A DNA stretch of 64,000 nucleotides, taken from the NCBI GenBank assembly GCA_963824405.1, contig CAWGPK010000004.1:62001-126000 (forward strand), written 5' to 3'. The notes under the pieces were generated by a model. The model saw only the letters and a list, made by a program, of their open reading frames with translations. It was not told the DNA's origin and ran no database searches. This document shows positions 16,602 to 26,153 of the stretch, piece by piece. Each line of letters opens with the position of its first letter. The first letter of the stretch is position 1. The DNA comes from Palsa-189 sp963824405 (GTDB lineage Bacteria > Acidobacteriota > Terriglobia > Acidiferrales > UBA7541). Position numbers and translations under genes: made by a program.

Positions 16602-17744
16602 ATGTTTATATTTTTTCGCAAAGAGCGTCTAGAAGCCGAGCTGGATGCTCTACGAACAAAGTGGATGGAGCGGATGGAGCAGTCCCTGAGGACCGTTGCG
16701 GATGAGTCCGCCGCCCGCTTGTCACGCGATTCGGAGCAGATACAACAGATGAACAAGGCTTTTGCCGCAACCACCGCCGAGGCGGAAACACGCCTGAGCA
16801 GCCTGAGCAAGGCGCTAAATCAACAGGATAACCGCTTTCAACAAACACTCGTGGAACTCCAAGCCACCGAGAGACGCATCAGCACTCAAACCGCCAAGCT
16901 CGCGGAGGCAACCACAGAGGTCGAAGACAAGCTCAGTAGGTTACGAGAATACCTCAACGAGTCGTCGCGTCGGCAGCAAGCCGCGGACCAACACATCAAC
17001 GAGCAAATGACTAGGATCGATATTCTCACGCAAACAGCACGACAGAATCTGGAACACCGTGCCACGGCCCTGCTGGAAACAACCAGCCAGGAGATTGAGC
17101 GCCTCTCCAGTCAGCTCAAAATTGAGACTGGCTCCGCTGTGCGTAGCGCTGGCGAAATGCTTCAGAATATCGAAAGCGTGGCCGCGGCCACCAAAGAATC
17201 ATTGCGCAGCGCTCTGGAGAGCTTCTCAAGAACCACCCAGGCTCTGATAGGGAATGCGGGGCGCCAAATCGAGGAATCCGGCCGAGCAACTGCCACAAAG
17301 TGGGTTGATGACATCGCGGATAAAGCAAACGACGCAACATGTACAACTTTTGAAGCGCTGTCCAAGGCGTCGGCCTGGTACAAGAAAAGACTCCTGGCAG
17401 AGACTGAAGCTATGCTCCAGAGAGGCTTCGAACAGGCCACAGGTGACCTCGGAGCCAAGTCCGAAGCTGCATATCGCGATTTTGGTGACACGATTGAGAG
17501 ACTAGGCGATCAAGCCGTTAAGGCTTATGGGAAACACCTCGAGGAGATCACAAACGAGTCGCTTCAGAACGCAGTGAGCACGTTCAATCAAAAATCGGAA
17601 GAACAACTGGAAATGCTAGTTCATTCCGCTGAGCAGCGACTCCGCCAAATATGTAACGAGGTCTTTACGGAAATCGGCGAAAATCTTCGTCGGAGTCTGG
17701 TGGAGCCCAAACTTCCTCGGTCGGCGACGACCGGGCAATCTTGA
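16602..17744 (+). CDS. Long coiled-coil protein of unknown function
   Basis: 380 residues, almost entirely heptad-patterned helix, for example RLEAELDALRTKWMERMEQS at the N-terminus and repeated Glu/Gln/Lys-rich segments throughout. There is no signal peptide; MFIFFRKERLE could be a short membrane-contacting N-terminus. GAGG lies 8 nt before ATG 16602; the in-frame TTG at 16581 is less likely. It overlaps the YtxH-like gene by four bases (TTGA), so the two are made together. Similarity to apolipoprotein- or methyl-accepting-like repeats is compositional only, and no function can be assigned. Confidence 0.7.
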   Translation: MFIFFRKERLEAELDALRTKWMERMEQSLRTVADESAARLSRDSEQIQQMNKAFAATTAEAETRLSSLSKALNQQDNRFQQTLVELQATERRISTQTAKLAEATTEVEDKLSRLREYLNESSRRQQAADQHINEQMTRIDILTQTARQNLEHRATALLETTSQEIERLSSQLKIETGSAVRSAGEMLQNIESVAAATKESLRSALESFSRTTQALIGNAGRQIEESGRATATKWVDDIADKANDATCTTFEALSKASAWYKKRLLAETEAMLQRGFEQATGDLGAKSEAAYRDFGDTIERLGDQAVKAYGKHLEEITNESLQNAVSTFNQKSEEQLEMLVHSAEQRLRQICNEVFTEIGENLRRSLVEPKLPRSATTGQS

Positions 17745-18136
17745 CAAGCAAGCCGGAGGGCGCGGCGCCATCGGGTGATTGCCGTATTGAACCGCCGCAC
17801 GGGTACAGGGAATACATTCTGCCAGCCCGGAACCATCGCTCAATCCCGCTAGCTGAAATGAGGTCGACGATTGCACTTGGTGTTGGAGCGGTGATTGGAG
17901 CAGGAGTGGCCATGCTCTTCGCACCTAAATCCGTTGAGCAGATACGGGAAGACTTGACATGCAAGGTTACTGGCAGTATTGAGCGTGGACAAGCCAAGCT
18001 TCGTGAGATTGCCGGTGAAGTGGTTCGGGTGGCCGATCAAGCGAAGGAGCAGGTTCAGCGCGTCCAGGGTGCCGTTGATGCTGGCGTCCGTGCCTTTAAA
18101 GAGGCAAAGAACTCCACGAGTCATCGTCCCTCTTGA
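17741..18136 (+). CDS. YtxH-like membrane protein
   Basis: A 131-residue protein with a glycine-zipper transmembrane segment (LGVGAVIGAGVAMLFAPKS, residues about 46-65). A charged amphipathic helix follows (EVVRVADQAKEQVQRVQGA). This is the YtxH pattern, seen in general-stress and gas-vesicle-associated small proteins. It starts at TTG 17741, overlapping the coiled-coil stop. With its helical partner it could form a membrane-anchored scaffold; that is inference. Confidence 0.7.
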   Translation: MTSKPEGAAPSGDCRIEPPHGYREYILPARNHRSIPLAEMRSTIALGVGAVIGAGVAMLFAPKSVEQIREDLTCKVTGSIERGQAKLREIAGEVVRVADQAKEQVQRVQGAVDAGVRAFKEAKNSTSHRPS

Positions 18137-19079
18137 AATCGAAGAAAGGATCTCCAGCTGAGAATAGATGTACATTGACCCGGTCGAGCTAGGACGAAGG
18201 GCAAACTAGCGTCAATTGGCAACCAGGCGCGTGAACGCGCTACCGAACATCGCACCGAAGAAACACGCCCCAATCCAGATCAAAAAGTGAGTAATTCTGT
18301 GCAAAATCCGGTCTGCTTGGGCCGATTTTACAGGTGGTTCGGGCGCGGGAAGGGAGACCGGAAAATTGGGGGCAAACTTGGGGTGTTTGAGGGCAGGGTT
18401 TTTACACTTCGAGGATCAGAAAAGCCGCCGGATAGTCACTCCACTGCGAATCTTTCACCTTGGAATTTTACAGTTCACCTCTAGAGGTCGTCTCTCATTG
18501 AGAGCTTCGACGGACCGGAACTCCTCCCCTTCCGGCCCCCAGGCCCTTATAACAATAGGTCAAGTGTAATGTAATAAGCATAGTGAGCTACACAGCCAAG
18601 CAGGAAACACCAGCAAGTATCATAAGATCGAATATCCCTCTAATCTTCGTGAATATAATCTTCATGATGAGCGTAGCTCATCTTCCTCCGAAGGAGGAAA
18701 AGGTGGAAGGATTTCCCCCCTCGTAGGGATATCAGCGTTTCCTTAGATTCGAGAATACTCAGGCATCAGCGATTCCTTAGCTCCTCTCTCAGCATTTCGC
18801 TCTTCTTCTGCTTCCTCCAGCTTCTGATCGTTCTGCCTATGTGCCCGTGACCTGTCTTCCTAGTTTTTACAGTTGGTATCGGTGAACAGTCAATGTTTCG
18901 GTCTGTTTTAAAGCGGCAGCTATACCCATACCATTATAAAAATGCGACGCTCATATTGTCCGTGAGGACGTCCCAGGGCCATTTGAGGTCCGCGTTTTTC
19001 GTAGCTGGGCTGCCAATGATCGCTTCGCCCATCAACGATTGCATTCCTCAGCACAAGTCTCTTACCGCAGGGTAAGCTG
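18137..19079. other. Gene-poor stretch with hairpins and open-frame fragments
   Basis: No convincing gene. On the minus strand 18415-18212 is open for 67 codons without a start codon. It encodes a Pro-rich linker (PVSLPAPEPPVKSAQAD) and a membrane-like segment (FLIWIGACFFGAMFGSAF), possibly a gene remnant. Two adjacent perfect hairpins lie at 18667-18681 (ATGAGC-GTA-GCTCAT) and 18683-18699 (TTCCTCC-GAA-GGAGGAA); neither has a U-tract. Confidence 0.4.
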
Positions 19080-20000
19080 ATGAAGACACGACTTAGCAAG
19101 AGCGGTCTCCGTAAAGGGATTGCTTCTATGCTTGAGGCCATGCCACACGGAAGCCCAGGTCGTTCAAACAGCAAACGAGTGAAGCGTCCTATCAGACTGT
19201 TCCCACGCCTCGCAACTGGTGAGGAAATTGCTGCCCTGGAGAAACTTGCATGGAATGCGCCTCACTTCGTCGCTGAAGTCAGACCCGCAAAGCGGGAGGT
19301 CGATTTCACTTTCAGAATTTCGATCCCGAAGCTGCCCAAGCGGTATCGCGCTCTCCAATCCCTCCTGTTTCCCCCGAACACGGAATCGTGGGAGAGCGTT
19401 TCGCGCTCTTGGCAGAAAGCATTCCAGTCCGCGTTTTCGAAGGCAAAGTACAACAACAAGGATTTTGCGAAATTCGTTGCTAGTCCGCTGCACAAAGTCT
19501 TTATGACCGGTATCCAGGAGTGGCTGCACGACGAATTCTGGGACGTGCTGGATAAAGATGGCAAGCCAATTGGACCTACACGACTGGTGGTCTTCAAGGA
19601 AAAGTCTCGTGTCCTAAAAAACCAACCAGATCCGCGAGCCGCATTATGGGTCGCTCGTAAATGGCATCGATATTTTCCGGCGGCACGAGGTCTGCGGAGC
19701 CGTCTGAAGAACAGAGTCCCCCCGATGGGACCTGCAGGCTTGAGGCATGAGATAAACAAAGTGCTCCCGTATGGACTTTTCCTCGCTGCTCTTCGTCAAG
19801 TTTCTGGCGATCAAAACGCCGACCCTCGGGAATGTTTCAATACGGCTTGGCTTTCCACGGAATTGCTAGTGGCAGCGATGCTCGAGGCCGAGCTCAAAAA
19901 GAAGCATTACGATCCAGAGAAAATATCTGTTAAGACTTACCTCAGGGTAGGCAACGAGCTTCTCAGTCTCATATCCTCGGTTCCCAAACCGCTCTTCTAA
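19080..20000 (+). CDS. Hypothetical protein next to integrase
   Basis: A 306-residue basic protein I do not recognise. It has no signal or membrane segment. It is rich in Lys/Arg and Trp-containing stretches (WESVSRSWQKAFQSAFSKAK; WLHDEFWDVLDKDGKPIGPT). AGGGTAAG precedes the ATG. It sits 78 bp upstream of the integrase gene on the same strand. That position often holds island replication, excision or cargo genes, but nothing in the sequence defines its role. Confidence 0.6.
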   Translation: MKTRLSKSGLRKGIASMLEAMPHGSPGRSNSKRVKRPIRLFPRLATGEEIAALEKLAWNAPHFVAEVRPAKREVDFTFRISIPKLPKRYRALQSLLFPPNTESWESVSRSWQKAFQSAFSKAKYNNKDFAKFVASPLHKVFMTGIQEWLHDEFWDVLDKDGKPIGPTRLVVFKEKSRVLKNQPDPRAALWVARKWHRYFPAARGLRSRLKNRVPPMGPAGLRHEINKVLPYGLFLAALRQVSGDQNADPRECFNTAWLSTELLVAAMLEAELKKKHYDPEKISVKTYLRVGNELLSLISSVPKPLF

Positions 20001-20078
20001 TTCGTTATAGTTGGTACCAACCCCTCCCTTCCGGCTTCGACACACTTTTAGGCAAACTGCTGACTTACTGGAATTGAG

Positions 20079-21374
20079 ATGGAAGCAAGTTTGCATAGTT
20101 TGCCAACGGCGACGGGAAGCTCTCCTGAGCCTGAATCCGTCGAATCAACGTCAGGATTGCGACCCGAGGCACTTCCCGCTACGCTGTTGCACGCAACGCC
20201 GTTGAAGCACGTGGGCCGAAAGGGGCCAGTGCCAAAACGGAGATACCAGGAAGGGACGTTTCGGATTGAGCACGAGCATTACTACTCGTTTTTCTACCGG
20301 GACCGAATCACAGCGGACGGGACGAGGTCAGTAAAAGAGAGGTTTGACCACGGCAAAGTTGGCGAGCTTTCCGAACTCGCGGCTCGCAAACTGCATGACA
20401 AGCTGCGTCAGCAAATCAACAGGGAGCGGGGCGCAGTTGTCACAGCACCGAAGGGGAAAATTTTCGAGGACGCGGCCAAAGCATACGTGGAGGATGTCGC
20501 GCCTCACCTTTCAATTTCGACCATCCGCCAAAGACAATCACACTTGCGCTGCCATCTCACCCCTCGCTTCGGGAAAGAGTCGCTTGCCGCGATTGACAAG
20601 AGCGCGGTGCAGCGGTTCGCAACCGATTTGCTGAGGACGAACAGCCGCAAGACCATCGTCAACATACTTGGGACGCTCTTCGCAGTTCTAGAGTATGCGA
20701 ACGCTGCGAACGTGTCATTCAGCGAATTGACGATTGCTCCCGACAGGGAGGAGAGAGAGCCTGCTTACTTCAAACCTGTTGAGGCGGAGCGCATCGTCCA
20801 AGTGTCAGCCGAACCCTATCGCACGATGTTTGCACTGTTGTGGGCGACTGGCTTGCGAGCGGGCGAGTTGCTCGGCCTGTGCGTGGCGGATCTAGACCTA
20901 GAGCGTGGGATCGTCACGCCACGGAAGCAGGCCGATGATAGGACGAGGGAGCTGAGGGAGCTGAAAACGAAGAAATCAAAATCCCCCATCCCCCTCACAC
21001 CAGATGTGTCCGCAATGCTCTCGAATTATCTGCGGAAGCACTGGAAGGCGAATTTGCGTGGGTTGATGTTCCCGAACCGGACCGGCAGGCCACGCAAGAG
21101 GGCAAACGTTGTAAAGTTCGGATTGAGACCGGTGCTTCGCAAGCTCGGGCTGCAGTGCGACGGCTACGGCCTGCACGCATTCCGACACGGCCTCGGGACA
21201 GCACTCAGCAACTCAAAAGTGAGCCCGAAAACCGTGCAGCAAATTTTGCGACACACCGACATCAAGACCACGTTCCGCTATTACGTCCACACTGATGTAG
21301 AGACGCAGCGGAACGCGCTTGCGGTGGTGGCAATCGGTACAACTGTGCCAATTGGTACAGCGGAGGAAGCCTAA
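20079..21374 (+). CDS. int: Tyrosine recombinase / island integrase
   Basis: A 431-residue site-specific recombinase. The N-terminal region has an AP2-like/arm-binding part, then a SAM-like core-binding domain (FEDAAKAYVEDVAPHLS). The catalytic domain shows all expected residues: Arg in ATGLRAGELLGL, Lys in ELKTKKSK, HxxR in LHAFRHGLG, His in QILRHTDIKTT, and the nucleophile Tyr in FRYYVH. It ends 21 bp from the 3' end of tRNA-Lys, the classic attachment position. It therefore probably integrated the island covering the left third of the window. The first 50 residues are poorly supported; GTG 20229 is an alternative start. Confidence 0.93.
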   Translation: MEASLHSLPTATGSSPEPESVESTSGLRPEALPATLLHATPLKHVGRKGPVPKRRYQEGTFRIEHEHYYSFFYRDRITADGTRSVKERFDHGKVGELSELAARKLHDKLRQQINRERGAVVTAPKGKIFEDAAKAYVEDVAPHLSISTIRQRQSHLRCHLTPRFGKESLAAIDKSAVQRFATDLLRTNSRKTIVNILGTLFAVLEYANAANVSFSELTIAPDREEREPAYFKPVEAERIVQVSAEPYRTMFALLWATGLRAGELLGLCVADLDLERGIVTPRKQADDRTRELRELKTKKSKSPIPLTPDVSAMLSNYLRKHWKANLRGLMFPNRTGRPRKRANVVKFGLRPVLRKLGLQCDGYGLHAFRHGLGTALSNSKVSPKTVQQILRHTDIKTTFRYYVHTDVETQRNALAVVAIGTTVPIGTAEEA

Positions 21375-21395
21375 GTGCTTTGTGTTGATTAGTTC

Positions 21396-21470
21396 TGGTA
21401 GGGGCGGTGGGGGTCGAACCCACGACCAACGGCTTAAAAGGCCGCTGCTCTGCCACTGAGCTACGCCCCT
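21396..21470 (-). tRNA. tRNA-Lys(UUU)
   Basis: A complete cloverleaf with acceptor AGGGGCG/CGCCCCT, D-arm GCTCAGTGGCAGAGC, and anticodon loop CTTTTAA (anticodon TTT). The T-arm is GTGGGTTCGACCCCCAC, and the CCA end is encoded. Its 3' end faces the integrase gene, making it the likely island attachment site. No second copy of the 3' part is seen in the window. Confidence 0.97.
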
Positions 21471-21597
21471 TCTGTAACTCAAAACATATCACAGGGAAAT
21501 GATGCGCTGCACACACGAGCCGATCACCCGCATGAGAGTCTCGAAAAAACCAAACGGAACGCCCAATCTGCTTGGTATTAGACCCGGAAACGCGCGT

Positions 21598-21948
21598 TCA
21601 AGCCAGGGCCTGTTCGGCCTTGCCACGCTTCCGCTTCCATTCGTAGTCCTTACGCAGGCGCGCCTGATGCTTTTTGATCTGGGCCTGCAGCTCGGCGAAT
21701 GCCTTGCGCGCGCTGGCAGCCGCATCGGGACCGTTGCCGGTGGCATGCAGTGTGCCGGTCGGCAGAGAAAGGTTGGCGGAAAAAATGTATTCGGGCTTGT
21801 GCGGCTGTTTTTCAAAACCGCCATGAAACTGCACGAGGTCCGGCTGGTAACTCTTGAGGAGCTTTGTGATCTTGGCCAGGTGGCGCTCAAGCGCTGCTTC
21901 AACCGCTTGCAGGGATTCGACGTGACGATAGCTAATATTGATTTTCAT
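21598..21948 (-). CDS. hpf: Ribosome hibernation promoting factor (HPF/RaiA family)
   Basis: A 116-residue short-form HPF that binds the 30S decoding centre in stationary phase or stress and blocks translation. It shows the conserved layout: MKINISYRHVESLQAVEAAL, the beta-strand FHGGFEKQPHKPEYIFSANL, and the helix AFAELQAQIKKHQARLRKDY. The true start is ATG 21948. The upstream 35 residues of the open frame lack homology. It lies immediately outside the island beside tRNA-Lys. Confidence 0.92.
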   Translation of the reverse strand: MKINISYRHVESLQAVEAALERHLAKITKLLKSYQPDLVQFHGGFEKQPHKPEYIFSANLSLPTGTLHATGNGPDAAASARKAFAELQAQIKKHQARLRKDYEWKRKRGKAEQALA

Positions 21949-22119
21949 ATGGCACCCGAGTGTAGGGAATGGGATGGGAGGGGAATGCGATCCGCAGATC
22001 GGATCTGGAAAAGCAAGACGAAACCAGAATAGCACTCCCCCTGCTGATTTCAACTACATAGGAGGTGCGTAGTGCTATCTATTAGACGCGGCGAACTCTG
22101 GCTCTGGCCCTAAAAGAAA

Positions 22120-22554
22120 CTATTTCTTGAAGAGGTCTTCGAATGCTTTGCGGGCGTCGGTCGGACGAGATGAGGTGAAGCCGCCCGAAGGAGCTGCCGG
22201 TGAAGCACTCACCGTAGTGGGAGCCGTATCCTTCTCGACCGTGGTGCGAAAGGCATAGTAGGTGCAATCGTTTCGGGCGTCCTTCTTGGCGATGCGCTCC
22301 GCGACCGGGCGGGTGCATTCAGACTGAGCCGCAGTATCGAAGTAAGCGCACTGTTTGCAGCTGTGCAATTCGAAAGCGCAACGCGGGCACTTGGTGCCAG
22401 GATCAAAACCCGGCTGCAATACGGCGCCGCAATTCGAGCAACGCGCGCGCGTGATCGTCCCCACCATTCGCGGAGTCCGCGGACCGATCTGTTCCTGCCG
22501 CGGGCGATTTTCGGGGGGACGTTTTTCCTTTTTCTTGGGGCCATCAGAATCCAT
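22120..22554 (-). CDS. Zinc-ribbon protein of unknown function
   Basis: A 144-residue protein with a Lys/Pro-rich N-terminus and two Cys clusters: RCSNCGAVLQPGFDPGTKCPRCAF (CxxC...CxxC ribbon, quoted for its Cys positions) and HSCKQCAYFDTAAQSEC. A low-complexity Ala/Pro/Ser tail ends in ARKAFEDLFKK. Start ATG 22554 has AGGGG upstream. It resembles RNA-polymerase- or ribosome-associated zinc ribbons but I cannot assign a family. It follows the hopanoid operon on the same strand after a 285-bp gap. Confidence 0.7.
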   Translation of the reverse strand: MDSDGPKKKEKRPPENRPRQEQIGPRTPRMVGTITRARCSNCGAVLQPGFDPGTKCPRCAFELHSCKQCAYFDTAAQSECTRPVAERIAKKDARNDCTYYAFRTTVEKDTAPTTVSASPAAPSGGFTSSRPTDARKAFEDLFKK

Positions 22555-22839
22555 GTAGCCCCTATGGCTATACTTCCGCTCCAAATTTACCTCCAGGGAG
22601 ATATTCCTAGGATAACCACACTTTCAGAACTCAAAGAAACAGAACACACCGTTGCTTACAGAATCGAATTCCGAAGGCTTGTCCTTGGCCGACCTCTATG
22701 TGGAAAGCTCGCTTGAGGCTCAAGCCCCGCACAAGCGAAAGAACACCGGCGCCACGAAGGCTGCGAGCGACTGCCACTGGTTACTATATTTAGATGAGCG
22801 AAAGACGCGCCCGGTTTCAGCATTGCGACGAAGGCGTTA

Positions 22840-24282
22840 CTATCGCATTCCTGACTTGGGACGCCGGCTGAAAGGGGCGCTCGTTGCCCAATACCGCGCC
22901 AAACCCTCCGGGGCTAAATCGGGCTTCAGCAAATCCATCCGATCCCCTGACTTATACAGTATAGCTTCCGCCGCCAAATAGCCACTGCGCACAGCGCCTT
23001 CCATCGTCGCCGGCCACCCGGTAGAGGTCCAATCGCCCGCGAGAAAAAGATTCGGCAGCGGAGTGCGCTGCGCCGGCCGCCAGCGGTCCGAGCCAGGGCA
23101 GGGCGAAAACGTCGCCGCCAGTTCCTTCACTACGGTGGCTTTGATGAGCCGCGCCCTGCACGCGTCCGGCAACACCTGCCGCAATTCACCCAGGCACAGA
23201 TCGATAATCTGCTGACGCGGGCAGTCCACCAGTCCGTACGACGCGCTGATTACCGCCTGCAGGTAGCGCCCTTGTGCCGGGCCGTCGCTCAACCGCGACT
23301 TATTGAAGATCCATTGCGTCGTGCGGTCGAGCAGCGTCACAAAGGGCTCGGCCATGACGTCGCTATCGAACCAAAAGTGGACGCTCGTAATGGGCGACGT
23401 GCGCAGGTTCCGAATCTGGCTGAACATTGGCTCTTCGGCTACGACGCGCTCGGGCAGCAATTTCAGAGCAGCCTCGTGCGGCACGGCCAGCAAATAGAAA
23501 TCGGCGCTGTCCTGCCGTTCGCCGTCCAATACAACTCCGCCGATTCGTCCGTCCTGCTCTTGGAGGCCGCGCACCGGGGTCCGGCAGTGCACTTCACCAC
23601 CGCGCTCCTCGATGGCTGCGCGACATCCTTCATAAAGCTCTCCCAGCGGAACGCGCGGAATTCCGAGGATGTATCCTGAACGAGCGGAGATAAATGCCTT
23701 CCAGAAAACGTCCAAGCCGTAACGCGCTTCGGTCCGTCCAAGCTCTTCGTTCAGAGCGCTGACCAGGACAACGGCCCAAAATCTGGAAATCGCGGCTTCG
23801 CTCTGTTTGTGAGCACGCAGCCAATCCAGCATGCTGCAACCGCATTCTTCCGCGTCGTCGTTGCGCCCCCCGCGCTGCAAGATTGCCAGCATCGCCTTGC
23901 CGATTCCTCGGAGATCCGTCTGGTTGAGCGAAGGGTATAACAGCAGCGACGGTGCCAAATGCAAGGGCGCAGGTAAGGCGCAAGCTTCCATTACCGCGCG
24001 GCGGCCGGCCGCATCCACGAAGACGAGTTGCTCGTAACGGCCGATCTTCCCCAGCGCGCCGATTCGGCCGTAGAAATGGTCCAAGTTCGTGCAACAGCCC
24101 AGCGTGACGTGCTGACAATTATCGATCTGCTCGCCGTCGGGGAGGCTGTAAGAGGAAGCGCGGCCGCCCAAGAAAGGCCGCTGTTCGAGCAGCTTGACCC
24201 TAAAGCCGGCGTCAGCTAGCGCGACGGCCGAGGAAAGCCCCGCCAGCCCGGCGCCGATTATGATCACGCTCTTCGAGGACAT
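22840..24282 (-). CDS. hpnE: Hydroxysqualene dehydroxylase HpnE (FAD)
   Basis: HpnE completes squalene synthesis by reductively removing the hydroxyl of hydroxysqualene. The 480-residue protein has the N-terminal FAD-binding Rossmann motif GAGLAGLSSAVALADAGFRV and GGRASS. It also has the C-terminal flavin motif NLFLAGDWTSTGWPATMEGA typical of carotenoid-desaturase-like amine oxidases. ATG 24282 follows GGAGG. The start lies 71 bases inside the upstream hpnC-hpnD gene, so translation is coupled. It is the last gene of the hopanoid operon. Confidence 0.93.
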   Translation of the reverse strand: MSSKSVIIIGAGLAGLSSAVALADAGFRVKLLEQRPFLGGRASSYSLPDGEQIDNCQHVTLGCCTNLDHFYGRIGALGKIGRYEQLVFVDAAGRRAVMEACALPAPLHLAPSLLLYPSLNQTDLRGIGKAMLAILQRGGRNDDAEECGCSMLDWLRAHKQSEAAISRFWAVVLVSALNEELGRTEARYGLDVFWKAFISARSGYILGIPRVPLGELYEGCRAAIEERGGEVHCRTPVRGLQEQDGRIGGVVLDGERQDSADFYLLAVPHEAALKLLPERVVAEEPMFSQIRNLRTSPITSVHFWFDSDVMAEPFVTLLDRTTQWIFNKSRLSDGPAQGRYLQAVISASYGLVDCPRQQIIDLCLGELRQVLPDACRARLIKATVVKELAATFSPCPGSDRWRPAQRTPLPNLFLAGDWTSTGWPATMEGAVRSGYLAAEAILYKSGDRMDLLKPDLAPEGLARYWATSAPFSRRPKSGMR

Positions 24283-26116
24283 CCGCCTCCGACCACCAGC
24301 CCAATCGTGCACGCAACAATATGCCTGCTTTTTCGGCGGTGCTTAGTCGCACGCGTTCAGAAAACACGTCAAAATCGCGATCCTCGATGCGACCGAGCAA
24401 GCTGCTATAGATGCGCGCCAAAGCCCATAGCGCCGCGCGGCTGTCCCGGTCGATCTTACCGATCAGCCGGACTCCTTCGCGATAAAATTCCCAAGCGCGT
24501 TGCGCCTCGAATCGAAGCAATTCCCTCACTGCGGGAGTAACTTGCCCGCGTTCCAGCTCCGCGGCCGTGCAACCGAAGCGCCGCAGGTCCTCCGCAGGGA
24601 TGTACATGCGGCCCATCTCCAGGTCGGAACGAACATCCCGCAAAATGTTCGTGAGCTGAAAGGCGATGCCCAGCCGCTCAGCCAATTCCGGCGCGTGGGC
24701 GTCTTGAAAGCCAAAAATGTGGATGCAGGTAAGCCCGACTGTCCCCGCCACGCGATAGCAGTACTCCTGCAAGCTCTCGAACGTGGCGTAGTTGGTCTCC
24801 AGCAGGTCCATTTCGGCGCCGGAGATCAGGTCGTGGAAATAGCGCGAGGGTATCCTATAGCGTTTGATGGCATCCGCGAAAGCGGGGAGGATGAAATGTC
24901 CGGCCGTGTTGCCAACCGCGCATTCGTCCAGCAGAGCGCGCCAGCGGCTCAGCGCCGCGCGTTTCAGAACAATCGCACTGGTCTCGTCCGCGGAAGCCGC
25001 CGGCGAATCCGAGGCGTCGTCCACCAGGCGCATGAACGCGTAGATGGCGCAAAGAGCGTCACGCTTCGGCCTGGGCAACATATAGAAAGCGTAGTAGAAA
25101 TTACTGGCAGCCTTGCGGGCTACCTCCCGGCAGCGCTCATAGGAACGTTCCACCGCCGCCCCAACACTTGCGGCCGTCCCGGCGGTTGCAGGCTTTGCAC
25201 TTTTCCCCGACCTGACTGCGGGAAGCATCCGGCTTGCGAGCGTGCGCCCAAACAAAAGTAGCCGTCGCGGCCCGCTGATCGAGGGCCGCGCCGCCAAGGT
25301 GTTGTAACCGCTCGACTCGATTGCATCCAGAACGGCCAAGCCTCCCCGGCTGAAGAGCTCGATATCGATACTGAGTCTCGAAGCAAGCATGGAGGCCAAC
25401 GGGCGGCCTTCGGCAAAGAGTTGACGCGTGCGCGCGATCAGATCGCGCATAAGTTCCTCGTACCGTTTGTCAAACAGGCGCGCCTCGATGTCGCTGGTTT
25501 GCAAACCGTGCCGCTCCAGCGCGTCCACGGGAATATAGATTCGCCCTTTATCCAGATCGCGCGAGACGTCCTGCCAGAAATTCGCCAGTTGCAAGGCTGT
25601 GCATGTCGCGTCTGAAAGCCGCTGCCGTTCCGCATCGCGGTAGCCGCACAGGTAAAGGACAAGCCTGCCCACGGGATTTGCAGAATATCGGCAGTACTCG
25701 AGCACGCCGTCCCAGGTGGCATATCGATGCACGGTCTGGTCCTGTCGGAACGCGCTCAGCAGGTCACGGAAGGGTTGAGCGGGGATATCGAACTCGCGAA
25801 TCGTCGGCTCGAGAGCGACAAATACGGGATGGGATGGCTGGCCGGCGTAGCACAGGTCCAGCTCGCTCTCCCACCAATCCAGCAGCTCGAGCGCGCGAGC
25901 GGTATCGCCGACTTCGTCGCCCAGATCGTCCGCCCAGCGGCAGTAGGCGTAGACGTTGTAGAAATGCCTGCGTAAACGCCTGGGCAGCAGCCAGGAGACG
26001 ACGTGAAAATTTTCGTAGTGATGCGTCGCGAGCCAATGCGTGTACTGCTCCGCCTGCGCAACCGGGCAGCCCGGCGGCGGCAGCGACGCAGCGATCTCGA
26101 TCTCTGGGAGTTGCAT
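24212..26116 (-). CDS. hpnCD: Fused HpnC-HpnD: presqualene diphosphate and hydroxysqualene synthases
   Basis: Two squalene/phytoene-synthase domains lie in one 634-residue chain. The N-terminal unit (1-285, HpnC type) has YAYCRWADDLGDE and LANFWQDVSRDLDKGR. The C-terminal unit (about 325-634, HpnD type) has YAFMRLVDDASD and QLTNILRDVRSDLEMGRMYI. Each therefore keeps both Asp-rich metal-binding motifs. HpnD makes presqualene diphosphate from two farnesyl diphosphates and HpnC converts it to hydroxysqualene, so the fusion could channel the intermediate. In most bacteria they are separate genes. A Gly/Ala/Lys-rich linker (SGKSAKPATAGTAASVGAAV) joins them. Confidence 0.93.
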   Translation of the reverse strand: MQLPEIEIAASLPPPGCPVAQAEQYTHWLATHHYENFHVVSWLLPRRLRRHFYNVYAYCRWADDLGDEVGDTARALELLDWWESELDLCYAGQPSHPVFVALEPTIREFDIPAQPFRDLLSAFRQDQTVHRYATWDGVLEYCRYSANPVGRLVLYLCGYRDAERQRLSDATCTALQLANFWQDVSRDLDKGRIYIPVDALERHGLQTSDIEARLFDKRYEELMRDLIARTRQLFAEGRPLASMLASRLSIDIELFSRGGLAVLDAIESSGYNTLAARPSISGPRRLLLFGRTLASRMLPAVRSGKSAKPATAGTAASVGAAVERSYERCREVARKAASNFYYAFYMLPRPKRDALCAIYAFMRLVDDASDSPAASADETSAIVLKRAALSRWRALLDECAVGNTAGHFILPAFADAIKRYRIPSRYFHDLISGAEMDLLETNYATFESLQEYCYRVAGTVGLTCIHIFGFQDAHAPELAERLGIAFQLTNILRDVRSDLEMGRMYIPAEDLRRFGCTAAELERGQVTPAVRELLRFEAQRAWEFYREGVRLIGKIDRDSRAALWALARIYSSLLGRIEDRDFDVFSERVRLSTAEKAGILLRARLGWWSEADVLEERDHNRRRAGGAFLGRRAS

Positions 26117-26153
26117 GGATTCCGCGCGCGATCAGATTCGCAAACAGCGTGGT

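Noticed and set aside
1..21395. Left attachment repeat of the island (copy of the tRNA-Lys 3' end)
   Set aside because: No second copy of the tRNA 3' sequence was found within the window; the left border must be outside.
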